Assembly (NCBI RefSeq): GCF_029633865.1
Contig: NC_079219.1
Span: forward strand, 59,330,823-59,394,822
Length of the DNA: 64,000 bases
From: Lampris incognitus
Lineage: Eukaryota; Chordata; Actinopteri; Lampriformes; Lampridae
Reading direction: 5' to 3'
The notes below the pieces were generated by a model. The model saw only the letters and a list, made by a program, of their open reading frames with translations. It made no database searches and had not been told where the DNA came from. The position numbers were made by a program, and so were the translations under genes. Shown here one piece after another: positions 21,275 through 51,998 of this stretch. Position 1 is the stretch's first letter; every line of letters begins with the position of its first letter.

Positions 21275-21880
21275 ACCTCCCCTTACCTTTTGCACGACTC
21301 CTTTCTCGCTGTCGCTTTCCTCCCTCTCCTCTCCTCTGCCGTCACAGCCCGTCCCAAACAAACAGTGGAGCGGTGTGTGGCTGACATCAATAATGGAGCA
21401 GCGTGCCTCCTGGCTGAAGGTGCAGGACCTCCACCCGCTGTCACTTAATAGATGAATAATACACACGTGGAGCGAGGGACAGGGCGACTGATGGAGGTGG
21501 AGACAACAACTATAGAGCGGCACAGCGAGCAGAGGAAGTGAGGGAGCACTCACACAGCACTCAGGTCCAGATTGCAGACTCAGCACTCGCCCTGCGCGTC
21601 CGGGACGAACCCGGAGAGTCTCGGGTCCCGGGATGGGCCGACGGCACAGACGCCGTTGCTCTGGGAGTTAAATAAAGGGGCTTTTAACACGGCGTGGCAA
21701 GTACACTTGGTGGCAAATGTGCCTCCCCTTTTGTTCAAGTGTCTTGACCACACAAAACAGTGCGACACCCACCCACCCTCACACGCACACACACACGCAC
21801 GTAACTGAAGACTCACAATTTGGCAGCCGCTACCTATTTCCCCCAGGGCCCGATCAGCATGGCCTCAAGTCTGAGCTATT
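21275..21880. other. Non-coding stretch, nothing recognised
   Basis: Mixed composition with a short CA-rich patch near 21780. No gene frame was seen. Confidence 0.45.
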
Positions 21881-22290
21881 TGGGGGGGGGGTTCCCCCCT
21901 TTTCCCCCCCCAGGTGTACCTGTCCAGTTACCCCACTCTTCCGAGCCGTCCCGGTCTCTGCTCCACCCGCTCTGCTGATCCAGGAGGGCTGCAGACTACC
22001 ACATGCCTCCTCCCATACATGTGGAGTCACCAGCCGCTTCTTTTCACCTGACAGTGAGGAGTTTCACTGGGGGGACGTAGCGCGTGGGAGGATCACGCTA
22101 TTCCCCCAATCCCCCCCTGACCGACCAGAGGAGGCGCTAGTGCAGCGACCAGGACACACACCCACATCCGGCTTCCCACCCACAGACACGGCCAGTTGTG
22201 TCTGTAGGGATGCCCGACCAAGCCGGAGGCAACACGGGGATTCGAACCGGCGATCCCCGTGTTGGTAGCCAACGGAATAGACCGCCACGC
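21881..22290 (-). mobile_element. S2 SINE, minus strand
   Basis: The tail (G and C runs) is at the left and the head ending ggaatagaccgccacgc at the right, with the whole S2 body between. A short deletion in the gcgcc segment is visible. The target duplication is not clear. Confidence 0.8.
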
Positions 22291-22317
22291 CTCCCATTGC
22301 CGTGGTGTGCACACCAG

Positions 22318-22935
22318 GGCCCGTCATCCCGGCCTCCCGTCATCCCGGCCTCCCGGCCTCCCGTCACCAGCCTCCCGTCATCCCGGCCTCCCGGCCTCCC
22401 GTCACCGGCCTCCCGTCATCCCGGCCTCCCGGCCTCCCGGCCTCCCGTCACCGGCCTCCCGTCATCCCGGCCTCCCGTCATCCGGCCTCCCGGCCTCCCG
22501 GCCTCCCGTCACCGGCCTCCCGTCATCCCGGCCTCCCGGCCTCCCGTCATCCCGGCCTCCCGTCATCCCGGCCTCCCGGCCTCCCGGCCTCCCGTCATCC
22601 CGTCATCCCGGCCTCCCGTCACCGGCCTCCCGTCATCCCGGCCTCCCGTCATCCCGGCCTCCCGGCCTCCCGTCATCCCGGCCTCCCGTCATCCCGGCCT
22701 CCCGTCATCCCGGCCTCCCGGCCTCCCGGCCTCCCGTCATCCCGTCATCCCGGCCTCCTGTCACCGGCCTCCCGTCATCCCGGCCTCCCGTCATCCCGGC
22801 CTCCCGTCATCCCGGCCTCCCGGCCTCCCGGCCTCCCGTCATCCCGTCATCCCGGCCTCCTGTCACCGGCCTCCCGTCATCCCGGCCTCCCGTCATCCCG
22901 TCATCCCGGCCTCCCGGCCTCCCGTCATCCCGGCC
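22318..22935 (+). repeat. GC-rich minisatellite (cctcccggcctcccgtcatcccgg type)
   Basis: About 600 bp made of two alternating words, cctcccgg and cctcccgtcatcccgg, with occasional caccgg variants. All three forward frames stay open (Pro/Ser/Arg-rich), which is a by-product. It begins 28 bp from the S2 SINE head. Confidence 0.93.
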
Positions 22936-23470
22936 CCCGGCTGAGCCGGTGTCTGGAAGGTGTGTGCGACACGGGAGCGGGTGAGTCGCTCGGGAGGCTG
23001 CTGTGAATTATTCAGCGTTAAAAGTGTCACGCAACGAAACGTGGGTGAGCTCCTGTGTCCGTGCCTGGTGTACTACCCTTGTCCGGGTCTGACGTGGGGA
23101 GGGGGCTCCACAGCCACGGCACAGCACACGCCACGGGAGGACCTCCGGTTTCCCCGCGGAGCGAAGCGACACGGTGGCGCCATCAATATTCATGTCAGAA
23201 AAGTTGGCTGTGTCTAATTTATGCAGGACCCGGCCTCAGAGCACAGCTGATTGAATTGGAAATGACACATTTGTATCAGCTGGGTGATGCCTTCTCCCAT
23301 TGGCTGTGGTCGGGGAGGAAACAAAACATCATATCCGGGTTGTGTTTGTGTGACGCACAGCGGGTATAACACACAAACTGTTCACGTACCAGAATTCTCC
23401 AGCTCACCGAGACCACGGAGGAGGAGAATCAGAGGATGAAAGAGAGATATGGAGAAAAGGAGGAGGTGCT
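22936..23470. other. Non-coding stretch, nothing recognised
   Basis: GC-rich at the left, then mixed. No gene frame, array or repeat head was seen. Confidence 0.45.
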
Positions 23471-23618
23471 ATCCATCCATCCAACCATCCATCCGTCCAT
23501 TATCTGACCCATTTATCCTGCTCTCAGGCTCGGGGGAATGCTGGAGCCTATCTCAGCAGTCACTGGGTGGCAGGTGGGGAGACACCCTGGACAGACCACC
23601 GGGCCATCACACAGAGCT

Positions 23619-23622
<4 letters not shown>
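23471..23622 (-). mobile_element. S1 SINE 3' fragment (tail a)
   Basis: The minus strand shows ggtgtctccccacctgccac, then actgctgagataggctccag, then an end made of ggatgg words. It continues into the CA repeat. Confidence 0.65.
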
Positions 23623-23692
<70 letters not shown>

Positions 23693-23738
23693 CACACTCA
23701 CACACACACACACACACACTCACACACACACACACACA
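23623..23738 (+). repeat. (CA)n microsatellite abutting the assembly gap
   Basis: CA units with rare AA and TC interruptions run to the first N. Confidence 0.95.
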
Positions 23739-23938
23739 NNNNNNNNNNNNNNNNNNNNNNNNNNNNNNNNNNNNNNNNNNNNNNNNNNNNNNNNNNNNNN
23801 NNNNNNNNNNNNNNNNNNNNNNNNNNNNNNNNNNNNNNNNNNNNNNNNNNNNNNNNNNNNNNNNNNNNNNNNNNNNNNNNNNNNNNNNNNNNNNNNNNNN
23901 NNNNNNNNNNNNNNNNNNNNNNNNNNNNNNNNNNNNNN
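23739..23938. other. Assembly gap, 200 N
   Basis: Exactly 200 N, most likely a placeholder. It lies between a CA repeat and a 14-bp array, so the true length is unknown. Confidence 0.99.
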
Positions 23939-24885
23939 TGCTGTAAGTGATGTGCTGTATGTGATATGATGTATGTGATGTTATGTATGTGATGTTATGT
24001 ATGTGATATCATATATGTGATGTGCTGTATGTGATATGATGTATGTGATGTTATGTATGTGATGTTATGTATGTGATATCATATATGTGATGTGCTGTAT
24101 GTGATATGATGTATGTGATGTTATGTATGTGATATCATATATGTGATGTGCTGTATGTGATATGATGTATGTGATGTTATGTATGTGATGTCATGTATGT
24201 GATGTGCTGTATGTGATGTTATGTATGTGATGTTATGTATGTGATGTTATGTATGTGATGTGATGTATGTGATATCATATATGTGATGTGATGTATGTGA
24301 TATGATGTATGTGATGTGATGTATGTGATATCATGTATGTGGTATCATGTATGTGATGTGATATATGTGATGTTATGTATGTGATATCATGTATGTGATG
24401 TTATGTATGTGATGTGATGTATGTGATATGATATATGTGATATTATGTATGTGGTATCATGTATGTGGTATCATGTATGTGGTATCATGTCTGTGATGTG
24501 ATATATGTGATGTTATGTATGTGATATCATGTCTGTGATGTTATGTATGTGATGTTATGTATGTGATATCATGTCTGTGATGTTATGTATGTGATGTTAT
24601 GTATGTGATATCATGTCTGTGATGTTATGTATGTGATGTTATGTATGTGATATCATGTCTGTGATGTTATGTATGTGCTGTTATGTATGTGATATCATGT
24701 CTGTGATGTTATGTATGTGATGTTATGTATGTGATATCATGTCTGTGATGTTATGTATGTGATGTTATGCATGTGATATCATGAATGTGATGTTATGTAT
24801 GTGATGTTATGTATGTGATGTGATGTATGTGATGTTATGTATGTGATATCACGTATGTGATGTTATGTATGTGATATGATGTATG

Positions 24886-25040
24886 TCAAGTCAAGTTTAT
24901 CTATATAGCACATTTAAAACAACCACAGTTGAACCAAGGTGCTGCACAAGCTTAAAATACAATATAAATACAATATAAAATAAGTGACACATATAAACAT
25001 ATATGTAAAGAAGACCTAATAGAATAAAGAATATAAAATG
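24886..25040 (+). mobile_element. Interspersed repeat fragment (tcaagtttatctatatagcac), copy 1
   Basis: It resembles the widespread fish sequence beginning caagtttatttatatagcac. It is embedded in the 14-bp array and duplicated at 25181-25335. Confidence 0.55.
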
Positions 25041-25180
25041 TGATGTTATGCATGTGATGTTATGTATGTGATGTTATGTATGTGATGTTATGTATGTGAT
25101 GTTATGTATGTGATGTGATGTATGTGATGTTATGTATGTGATATCACGTATGTGATGTTATGTATGTGATATGATGTATG

Positions 25181-25335
25181 TCAAGTCAAGTTTATCTATA
25201 TAGCACATTTAAAACAACCACAGTTGAACCAAGGTGCTGCACAAGCTTAAAATACAATATAAATACAATATAAAATAAGTGACACATATAAACATATATG
25301 TAAAGAAGACCTAGTAGAATAAAGAATATAAAATG
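25181..25335 (+). mobile_element. Interspersed repeat fragment, copy 2
   Basis: Same block as 24886-25040 with one base changed (cctagtag for cctaatag). Confidence 0.55.
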
Positions 25336-25345
25336 TGATGTTATG

Positions 25346-25643
25346 CATGTGATATGTGCTGACAGCTAAGCTTGAGAGCGTTGTTAGTGGGCCGTGAGGC
25401 TGCATTACAGTTCAGAAACAAGACCGCGTCTTCTAACATTGGTGTCAGTCTGTTGAAGCTCAGGAACACCAACAGAGCAGCTTCAACCCGGAGCTGCTGA
25501 GAGCAGCTACATTCACAGAATAACCGGCGAAGAGACTCAGTTTGGGTTTTGCAGAGAGAGCATGCTGCAGAAGGCCCTCCCTTCTTTGGAGCTATGCAAT
25601 GACGCGCTGCACGGTGCCAGCGGCGGGGCAAGCAGAGGAGCAA
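25346..25643 (-). mobile_element. Possible L1-type LINE 3' fragment (zinc-binding RT tail)
   Basis: The minus strand reads ACSLCKTQTESLRRLFCECS, then a hydrophobic stretch, similar in layout to the CxxC...EtxxHLFxxC tail found after the reverse transcriptase of many LINEs. It is short, with no upstream RT motifs. It could be chance, so the call is weak. Confidence 0.4.
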
Positions 25644-26159
25644 ATCAAACGCTGCCAGTGTGCTCTGCCCAGTTTACAGCAACGGGCAGAGCAGCCTGCC
25701 ATCCTGCAAGCCGTCGTGTGGACAGAGGTGGCGCAAGAGAGAAATAAGCGTGTGTGTGCGGCTTACAGTGCTAGTTATGACATATGACGTAGTTAGGACA
25801 TATGACATAGTTGTGACATGAAACCTGGCTTTGCGCGGTAGTTCACGTCACAGCCAGACGGGGCAGCATCTTGGTAGCATTAGCTTCTCTGTGGGCAAGT
25901 CGGTGCTTCAAAGTCCATATGCCTTCTATCAAATTATGTTTTGTAAATCACAGAAAAAAGGAAACGGTCTGTGGCGTTTCTGTGTCAGTCACGGACAACA
26001 TCTGGAGAGGCTTTGTGTGCAGCGGTAGGAGGCTCTGTAAAGCAGCAGATGTGTTTGCTCCTCTGACGTTTGTTCATTTCGTGTCTGGAACATTTTCAGT
26101 GTGGCTTTGTGAAGGTGGATGTGTCTTTCTTGAGAACTCAGAAGATTAAACCAGGACTA
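25644..26159. other. Non-coding stretch, nothing recognised
   Basis: Mixed composition with no gene frame of family character. It leads directly into the 26-bp array. Confidence 0.4.
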
Positions 26160-27740
26160 TGTCAGCGTACCAGCTCAGACCAGCATGTCAGCAGACCAGC
26201 TCAGACCAGCATGTCAGCAGACCAGCTCAGACCAGCATGTCAGCAGACCAGCTGAGACCAGCATGTCAGCGTACCAGCTGAGACCAGCATGTTAGTGTAC
26301 CAGCTCAGACCAGCATGTCAGCAGACCAGCTCAGACCAGCATGTCAGCAGACCAGCTGAGACCAGCATGTTAGTGTACCAGCTCAGACCAGCATGTTAGC
26401 AGACCAGCTGAGACCAGCATGTTAGTGTACCAGCTCAGACCAGCATGTCAGCAGACCATCTCAGACCAGCATGTCAGCGTACCAGCTCAGACCAGCATGT
26501 CAGCAGACCCGCTCAAACCAGCATGTTAGCTTACCAGCTCAGACCAGCATGTCAGCAGACCCGCTCAGACCATTATGTCAGCGTACCAGCTCAGACCAGC
26601 ATGTCAGCATACCAGCTCAGACCAGCATGTCAGCGTACCAGCTCAGACCAGCATGTCAGCCTACCAGCTCAGACCAGCATGTCAGCAGACCAGCTCAGAC
26701 CAGCATGTCAGCAGACCAGCTGAGACCAGCATGTCAGCGTACCAGCTCAGACCAGCATGTCAGCAGACCAGCTCAGACCAGCATGTCAGCAGACCAGCTC
26801 AGACCAGCATGTCAGCGTACCAGCTCAGACCAGCATGTCAGCGTACCAGCTCAGACCAGCTTGTCAGCAGACCAGCTCAGACCAGCATGTCAGCAGACCA
26901 GCTGAGACCAGCATGTCAGCGTACCAGCTCAGACCAGCATGTCAGCAGACCCGCTCAGACCAGCATGTTAGCTTACCAGCTCAGACCAGCATGTCAGCAG
27001 ACCAGCTCAGACCAGCATGTCAGCAGACCATCTCAGACCAGCATGTCAGCAGACCAGCTCAGACCAGCATGTCAGCAGACCAGCTCAGACCAGCATGTCA
27101 GCAGACCCGCTCAGACCAGCATGTTAGCTTACCAGCTCAGACCAGCATGTCAGCAGACCAGCTCAGACCAGCATGTCAGCAGACCATCTCAGACCAGCAT
27201 GTTAGCTTTCCAGCTCAGACCAGCATGTCAGCAGACCAGCTCAGACCAGCATGTCAGCAGACCATCTCAGACCAGCATGTCAGCAGACCAGCTCAGACCA
27301 GCATGTTAGCATACCAGCTCAGACCAGCATGTTAGCTTACCAGCTCAGACCAGCATGTTAGCTTTCCAGCTCAGACCAGCATGTTAGCTTACCAGCTCAG
27401 ACCAGCATGTCAGCAGACCCGCTCAGACCAGCATGTCAGCAGACCATCTCAGACCAGTATGTCAGCGTACCAGCTCAGACCAGCATGTCAGCAGACCATC
27501 TCAGACCAGCATGTCAGCCTACCAGCTCAGACCAGCATGTCAGCAGACCAGCTCAGACCAGCATGTCAGCAGACCAGCTCAGACCAGCATGTTAGCATAC
27601 CAGCTCAGACCAGCATGTTAGCTCACCAGCTCAGACCAGCATGTTAGCTTTCCAGCTCAGACCAGCATGTTAGCTTTCCAGCTCAGACCAGCATGTTAGC
27701 TCACCAGCTCAGACCAGCATGTTAGCTTACCAGCTCAGAC
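26160..27740 (+). repeat. 26-bp minisatellite (accagctcagaccagcatgtcagcag)
   Basis: About 60 units with position-specific variants (gcaga/gcgta/gctta, cagctc/catctc/cccgctc/cagctg, gtca/gtta). Because 26 is not a multiple of three and the unit lacks stops, long open frames appear in all forward frames. These are not genes. The array ends about 270 bp upstream of the first visible ephb6 exon. Confidence 0.95.
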
Positions 27741-28014
27741 AGACGTTCTACCATTACAATAATCTGCAAGTGAGCGTCGTGGAGGAAGCGCACCGTGTTG
27801 CGGTAGCACAGGGGAACAGCGCTGTCCTGTGGCTGCGAGCTGACAGGGCGGGTTTGTTTGTGTTGAGGAGCAGGAGGAGTTCCTCCTCACTAACTCAGAC
27901 ACAACCTGTAGCAGCGGATTAGAGGACCTTACGGCTGGAAAAGGTTGCTAACATGGAATTTTCTCTCTCTGGGTTTCTGTCCTAACTTGACTCAATCTCT
28001 TCTCTTCCTCTCAG

Positions 28015-47092
<19,078 letters not shown>

Positions 47093-47574
47093 GTAAGTCC
47101 ACACATGCGGCGCCGCCGGCTGCCGTAGGGAGGCGAGTGTTGATGTTTGGCCGCGGTGTCGGTACGGTTGGTCGTTTTGCGGCGGCGGCGACGCGACTGC
47201 CTGCACAGAGTCGGAGGAAGTTGTATCAGAGGACGTCGACCCCAAGTGAAATGTCAGAAGCCCCCATGACAGGTCTGCTCGGTGAGACGTGTGACCACGT
47301 CCCTGCCCGCTGTCAGCCCTGATCTTTGTGTCCCCCGAGTCAATAACTGTCTGGATCCATGCGGGAAGAGCTGCCATAACGCTGCTGACCCGCAGCCCAG
47401 TTTGAAATAGGGGGGCTGGGGGGGTGGGGGGCAGGTCATGATGGACTGGATTGATATGGCGAGACAATATCCTGTCTTTGCAGCATTTAAAGATAGGGTT
47501 GAGTGTGTTGGTATATGTGTGTGTGTGTGTGTTTATGCATGTAATTTTACACAGATCATGCAGACGTGAATATG

Positions 47575-48512
47575 GGGGAGTCCCGGGGGGAGAGAGACAT
47601 GAGAGACATGAGAGACATGAGAGACATGAGGGTTTAGAATTAAGAGACCCGGGGGGAGAGAGACATGAGAGACATGAGAGACATGAGGGTTTAGAATTAA
47701 GAGACCCGGGTGGAGAGAGACATGAGAGACATGAGAGACATGAGAGACATGAGGGTTTAGAATTAAGAGACCCGGGGGGAGAGAGACATGAGAGACATGA
47801 GAGACATGAGAGACATGAGGGTTTAGAATTAAGAGACCCGGGGGGAGAGAGACATGAGAGACATGAGAGACATGAGAGACATGAGGGTTTAGAATTAAGA
47901 GACCCGGGGGGAGAGAGACATGAGAGACATGAGAGACATGAGAGACATGAGGGTTTAGAATTAAGAGACCCGGGGGGAGAGAGACATGAGAGACATGAGA
48001 GACATGAGAGACATGAGGGTTTAGAATTAAGAGACCCGGGGGGAGAGAGACATGAGAGACATGAGAGACATGAGGGTTTAGAATTAAGAGACCCAGGTGG
48101 AGAGAGACATGAGAGACATGAGAGACATGAGGGTTTAGAATTAAGAGACCCGGGGGGAGAGAGACATGAGAGACATGAGAGACAAGAGGGTTTAGAATTA
48201 AGAGACCCGGGGGGAGAGAGACATGAGAGACATGAGAGACATGAGGGTTTAGAATTAAGAGACCCGGGGGGAGAGAGACATGAGAGACATGAGAGACATG
48301 AGGGTTTAGAATTAAGAGACCTGGGGGGAGAGAGACATGAGAGACATGAGAGACATGAGGGTTTAGAATTAAGAGACCCGGGGGGAGAGAGACATGAGAG
48401 ACATGAGGGACATGAGAGACATGAGGGTTTAGAATTAAGAGACCCGGGGGGAGAGAGACATGAGAGACATGAGGGACATGAGAGACATGAGGGTTTAGAA
48501 TTAAGAGACCCG
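47575..48512 (+). repeat. 57/66-bp higher-order minisatellite with 9-bp subunits (agagacatg)
   Basis: About 15 large units, each three or four agacatgag nonamers plus a constant part (gggtttagaattaagagacc, cggggggag). All periods are multiples of three, so one frame stays open on each strand (Arg-His-Glu repeats on +, Ser-Cys-Leu repeats on -). There is no splice or start evidence for a gene. It lies in the intron after the last visible ephb6 exon. Confidence 0.94.
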
Positions 48513-49878
48513 TGAAGCCTGGAAGACACGAGCCGTCCTGTTCCCCTGTCTCTGCTGTAGCTGACGGGGGGGGGGGGCTGGAGATACAGCTTGGGTCCGA
48601 GCTGTGCTGCCGTATCAACAAGTGTTCACCTGAGAGCAGGAGGAGAGGAGGTGTAGACACATCAGCAGCTACGTCGGGGGTCCGGTCCGGGTGGTGCTGT
48701 GGTCTGCAGCGATGGTCAGGAGTGTTCGGCCTTATCGAAGCGGGATTCTGTGAAACGAAACGCTCTTTAAAGAAATGTGCAGAAGGAAAGGAAGCCATAT
48801 AGAGAGAGAGAGAGGAGATGGGGGTGGGGGGTGGGGGCGGGGGAGGAGGAAAATAAGGAGAGAGAAATAGTGGGAGGCATGTGACACATTTAGGTCATAG
48901 CGATGTAATGGCCACTCGTCTGTGAACAAGTGACAGAAACCGCAGGGGGAGAGAGAGAGGGAGAGGGGGAGAGGGGGGACGGAGGGGACGGAGGAGAGGA
49001 TGGAGGAGAGGATGGAGGAGGAAGAGTGAAAGATAAGTGGATGCTGTTTAATGACTCAAAGAACCGAGGGACCGAGCATCTTGGGGAGAGTGAGGACCAC
49101 GTGGGGTGGAGGGGGGGGTGGGTGCCGGGTGGGAGGGGGAGGGGGGATGGGTGCCGGGTGGGAGGGGGAGGGGGGGTTGTGTATGCATGTTTGTGTTTGT
49201 GTCTGCGTGTCTTTCTGATACGCCTGGCAACGTTTGCGTGCATCTCCGCTCATACGTGGGCATGTGTGGGTAAGCCAAGTGTCTGAGAGCTTCATAATGT
49301 CATGTCATGTCATGTCATGTCAGGTAATGTCATGTCATGTCATGTCATGTCAGGTAATGTCATGTCATGACGGTAGATGGCTGGAATCCAGCCTCTCAGA
49401 ACTTCGAGACTGCAGCCATGAACCTCCTCCTCGGCACGGGAGGGGGGGGGAGTGGGGGGGCCTCCCGGCCCTCCCAGGCCAGCCAACTCTGGCACAATTA
49501 ATGCGCGGCCCTGCCGAGTGGAGCGTGAAATGTCTTCATGCTCTCCTGCTTTACATCTGTGCTCCATCCGCCACTTGTGTTTGTCTGCATTTGATTGATA
49601 TTTACTGACAAATAACCCCACCAACCCCTTCGCGGCTCTGGGGGAGAGGCCTCCACGCAGACGGCCCACGCGGGCTCCTGGGAATCGTTGGCCACGCTGC
49701 TCCCGACCTCTCTTGTTCGGTCCCTCGTCCCATTATGTTTAGTCAATTAGCTCATCGCCTAATGAGGCGGGTCCGGCGTTGTGGCATTGTTTGTTGCTCC
49801 ATGGAAATGCTAAAAACGGGCCGCGCAGTTATCGGCCGTTGTAATCGGGGGGCCTTCGACACGTATAAGACAAAATAC
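48513..49878. other. Non-coding stretch with G-rich and CATGT runs
   Basis: Purine and G-rich runs lie at 48800-49180 and (ATGTC)n pentamers at 49298-49370. No further ephb6 exon was recognised. Confidence 0.5.
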
Positions 49879-49879
49879 A

Positions 49880-50320
49880 AGGGGCGTCCGGGTGGGGCGG
49901 CGGTCTATGCCGCTGCCTACCAACACGGAGATCGCCGGTTCGAACCCCCGTGTTGCCTCCGGCTTGGTCGGGCGTCTCTACAGACACAATTGGCCTTGTC
50001 TGTGGGTGGGAAGCCGGATGTGGGTATGTGTCCTGGTCGCTGCACTAGCGCCTCCTCTGGTTGGTTGGGGTGTCTGTTCAGGGGGAGGGGGAACTGGGGG
50101 GAATAGCGTGATCCTCCCACGTGCTACGTCCCCCTGGTGAAACTCCTCACTGTCAGGTGAAAAGAAGCGGCTGGTGACTCCACATGTATGGGAGGAGGCG
50201 TGTGGTAGTCTGCAGACCTCCCCGGATCAGCAGAGGGGGTGGAGCAGAAACCGGGACGGCTCGGAAGAGTGGGGTGATTGGTCAGGTACAACTGGGGAGA
50301 AAGGGGCGGGGGGGGGCAAA
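49880..50320 (+). mobile_element. S2 SINE copy
   Basis: A full S2 unit from gcgtccgggtggggcggcggtc to actggggagaaaggggcgg. The flanks share caaaa and tacaag, but a clean target duplication is not seen. It forms an inverted pair with 50431-50709. Confidence 0.82.
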
Positions 50321-50430
50321 ATTGTACAAGAAGTTTCCTGTTTCGTGGCTGAAGCTCATTGGATAAACACGGAGAGTGAGTGAGTGAAGGACACACACTG
50401 TGTGAGTTTGTGCATGTGTGCAGGAAGCTG

Positions 50431-50709
50431 CCCCCCCCCCCATCGTACCTGGCCAATTACCCCACTCTTCCGAGCCGTCCCGGTCGCTGCCCCAGTGCCC
50501 TCCTCCCCAACAGGTGCTCCGACAAACCAGAGGAGGCGCTAGTGCAGCAACCAGGCCGCATACCCACATCCGGCTTCCCACCCGCAGACACGGCCAATTG
50601 AGTTGTGTCTGCAGGGATGCCTGGCCAAGCTGGAGGTAACATGGGGATTCGAACCGGGGATCCCCGTGTTGCTAGGCAACGGAACAGACCGGCACGCCAC
50701 CCGGACGCC
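50431..50709 (-). mobile_element. S2 SINE, minus strand, internally deleted, with target duplication
   Basis: AGGAAGCTG occurs at 50422-50430 and 50711-50719. The body lacks about 150 bp between the ggtcgctgcccc and aacaggtgctccg segments, and the head ends gccacccggacgccc. Confidence 0.83.
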
Positions 50710-50719
50710 CAGGAAGCTG

Positions 50720-51725
50720 TATTTTAAATCATACTGTGTTGATCTGGAAAGGTCCTTGTTCATCCACGAGCCGACTGTGAACCTGTTAAGAGATAAATAT
50801 TCACTTTCTAGTACACTCACGTTAGCATGGCGGCGGCATTATGACCCAGCAGCCATTACTTCGCCGAACAGCGGACTGGTGTTACCGCCGGGACGCGTTG
50901 AACCTTACATAAGGACGCTGGTTCTGGTGGGGTCATCTGAATAAAATGGACAAACGTCGAGGACGGGAGTAGAAGGTGAGGAGGTGTCGGTCTTTTTTCT
51001 GTTGTTGTTGTCGTTTTTTTTTTTTGCCCTCCCGAGCAGCAGCAGCAGCACAAGGATGCTTTTCTCCGTTGACATTTGCGTCCCGAGTGGGGGGGACGGG
51101 GAGCCGGGGAGCCGGGGGGACGGCCGAGCATGAGACACAATTACACCTGTTCACCTGTTCAGACCATCATGCAACAGTCCTCCTCAGAGGATGACTCACG
51201 GCCCTCTGCTGCGTTCACATGTGCAGATCATGCTCGCTTCATTCAGATATCCCTCCGTTGAAAAGGAGTAAATTTCTGTTTAATGAGCTTAAATAAATCT
51301 TTTTGGATTTCATTGCAGGTAAAAAGCCGGTGCCTTAGTTGGATCCGATAACGACCCGCGTCGGAGGAGGCGCAGATGAGGCGCACGGTGTTTGTCCAAT
51401 TGTCAGGAACATTTATGTGTTGTTCCACTTCATGCGCTTGCGTACATGAAAAGAGACGAAATATCGTCCCCCCAGCCCGCAGCAGTGCAACACAAAGACA
51501 CGAACACGCCCAAACTACAAAACAATAAATGAAGTCGTCACTGTCCAAGAGGGCGAAGGCCGGGACGAGAGGCGGCGCCGCCAGTCTGCATGGGCTGGCA
51601 CTTAGCTTAGCCTGCCCCGCTTCTGCATCCTTTGCTATGTGGTTTGGATGTGCTGGACCAACGTGATCTTATAGATTTTATATAACCCTATAATTATAAT
51701 TTTTATATTTTATATAATAAATATA
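50720..51725. other. Non-coding stretch, nothing recognised
   Basis: No gene frame. A cattgcag/gtaaaa acceptor-donor juxtaposition lies at 51311-51324. Confidence 0.45.
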
Positions 51726-51810
51726 TTCATTCATTCATTATCCAAACCGCCTATCCTGCTCTCAGGGTCGCAGGGATGCTGGAGCCTATCCCAGCAGTCA
51801 CTGGGCGGCC
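51726..51810 (-). mobile_element. S1 SINE 3' fragment (tail a), left arm of an inverted pair
   Basis: The minus strand has actgctgggataggctccag and gcaggataggcggtttggat, ending in ATTC words. Confidence 0.65.
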
Positions 51811-51879
51811 CAATAATTATTACGTATTTCATATAATTTTATATAATTCAATATTATATTTTCATTTATATTTTCTGTG

Positions 51880-51998
51880 ATGGACCGGCAGCCTGTCCAG
51901 GGCGTCTCCCCGCCTGCCGCACAGTGACTGCTGGGATAGGCTCCAGCGTCCCGCGACCCTGAGAGCAGGATCAGCAGTTTGGATAATGGATGGATGGA
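51880..51998 (+). mobile_element. S1 SINE 3' fragment (tail a), right arm of an inverted pair
   Basis: It reads gatggaccggcagcctgtcc, then actgctgggataggctccag, then ggataatggatggatgg. It is inverted relative to 51726-51810, about 70 AT-rich bases away. Confidence 0.65.

Larger units (their letters stand above)
23939..25345 (+). repeat. 14-bp minisatellite (gtatgtgatgttat) with an embedded duplicated insert
   Basis: Units of 14 bp vary mainly as gatgttat, gatatcat and gatgtgat. Two copies of a 155-bp non-array block (tcaagtcaagtttatctata onward) lie at 24886-25040 and 25181-25335. They differ at a single base and are spaced 295 bp apart. Confidence 0.92.

Noticed and set aside
22198..23006. 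Pro/Ser/Arg-rich frames of about 240 codons
   Set aside because: GC-rich minisatellite; all three forward frames are open.
26445..27647. Frames of up to 244 codons with a Ser-Ala-Asp-Gln-Leu-Arg-Pro-Ala-Cys pattern
   Set aside because: 26-bp array without stop codons; every forward frame is open.
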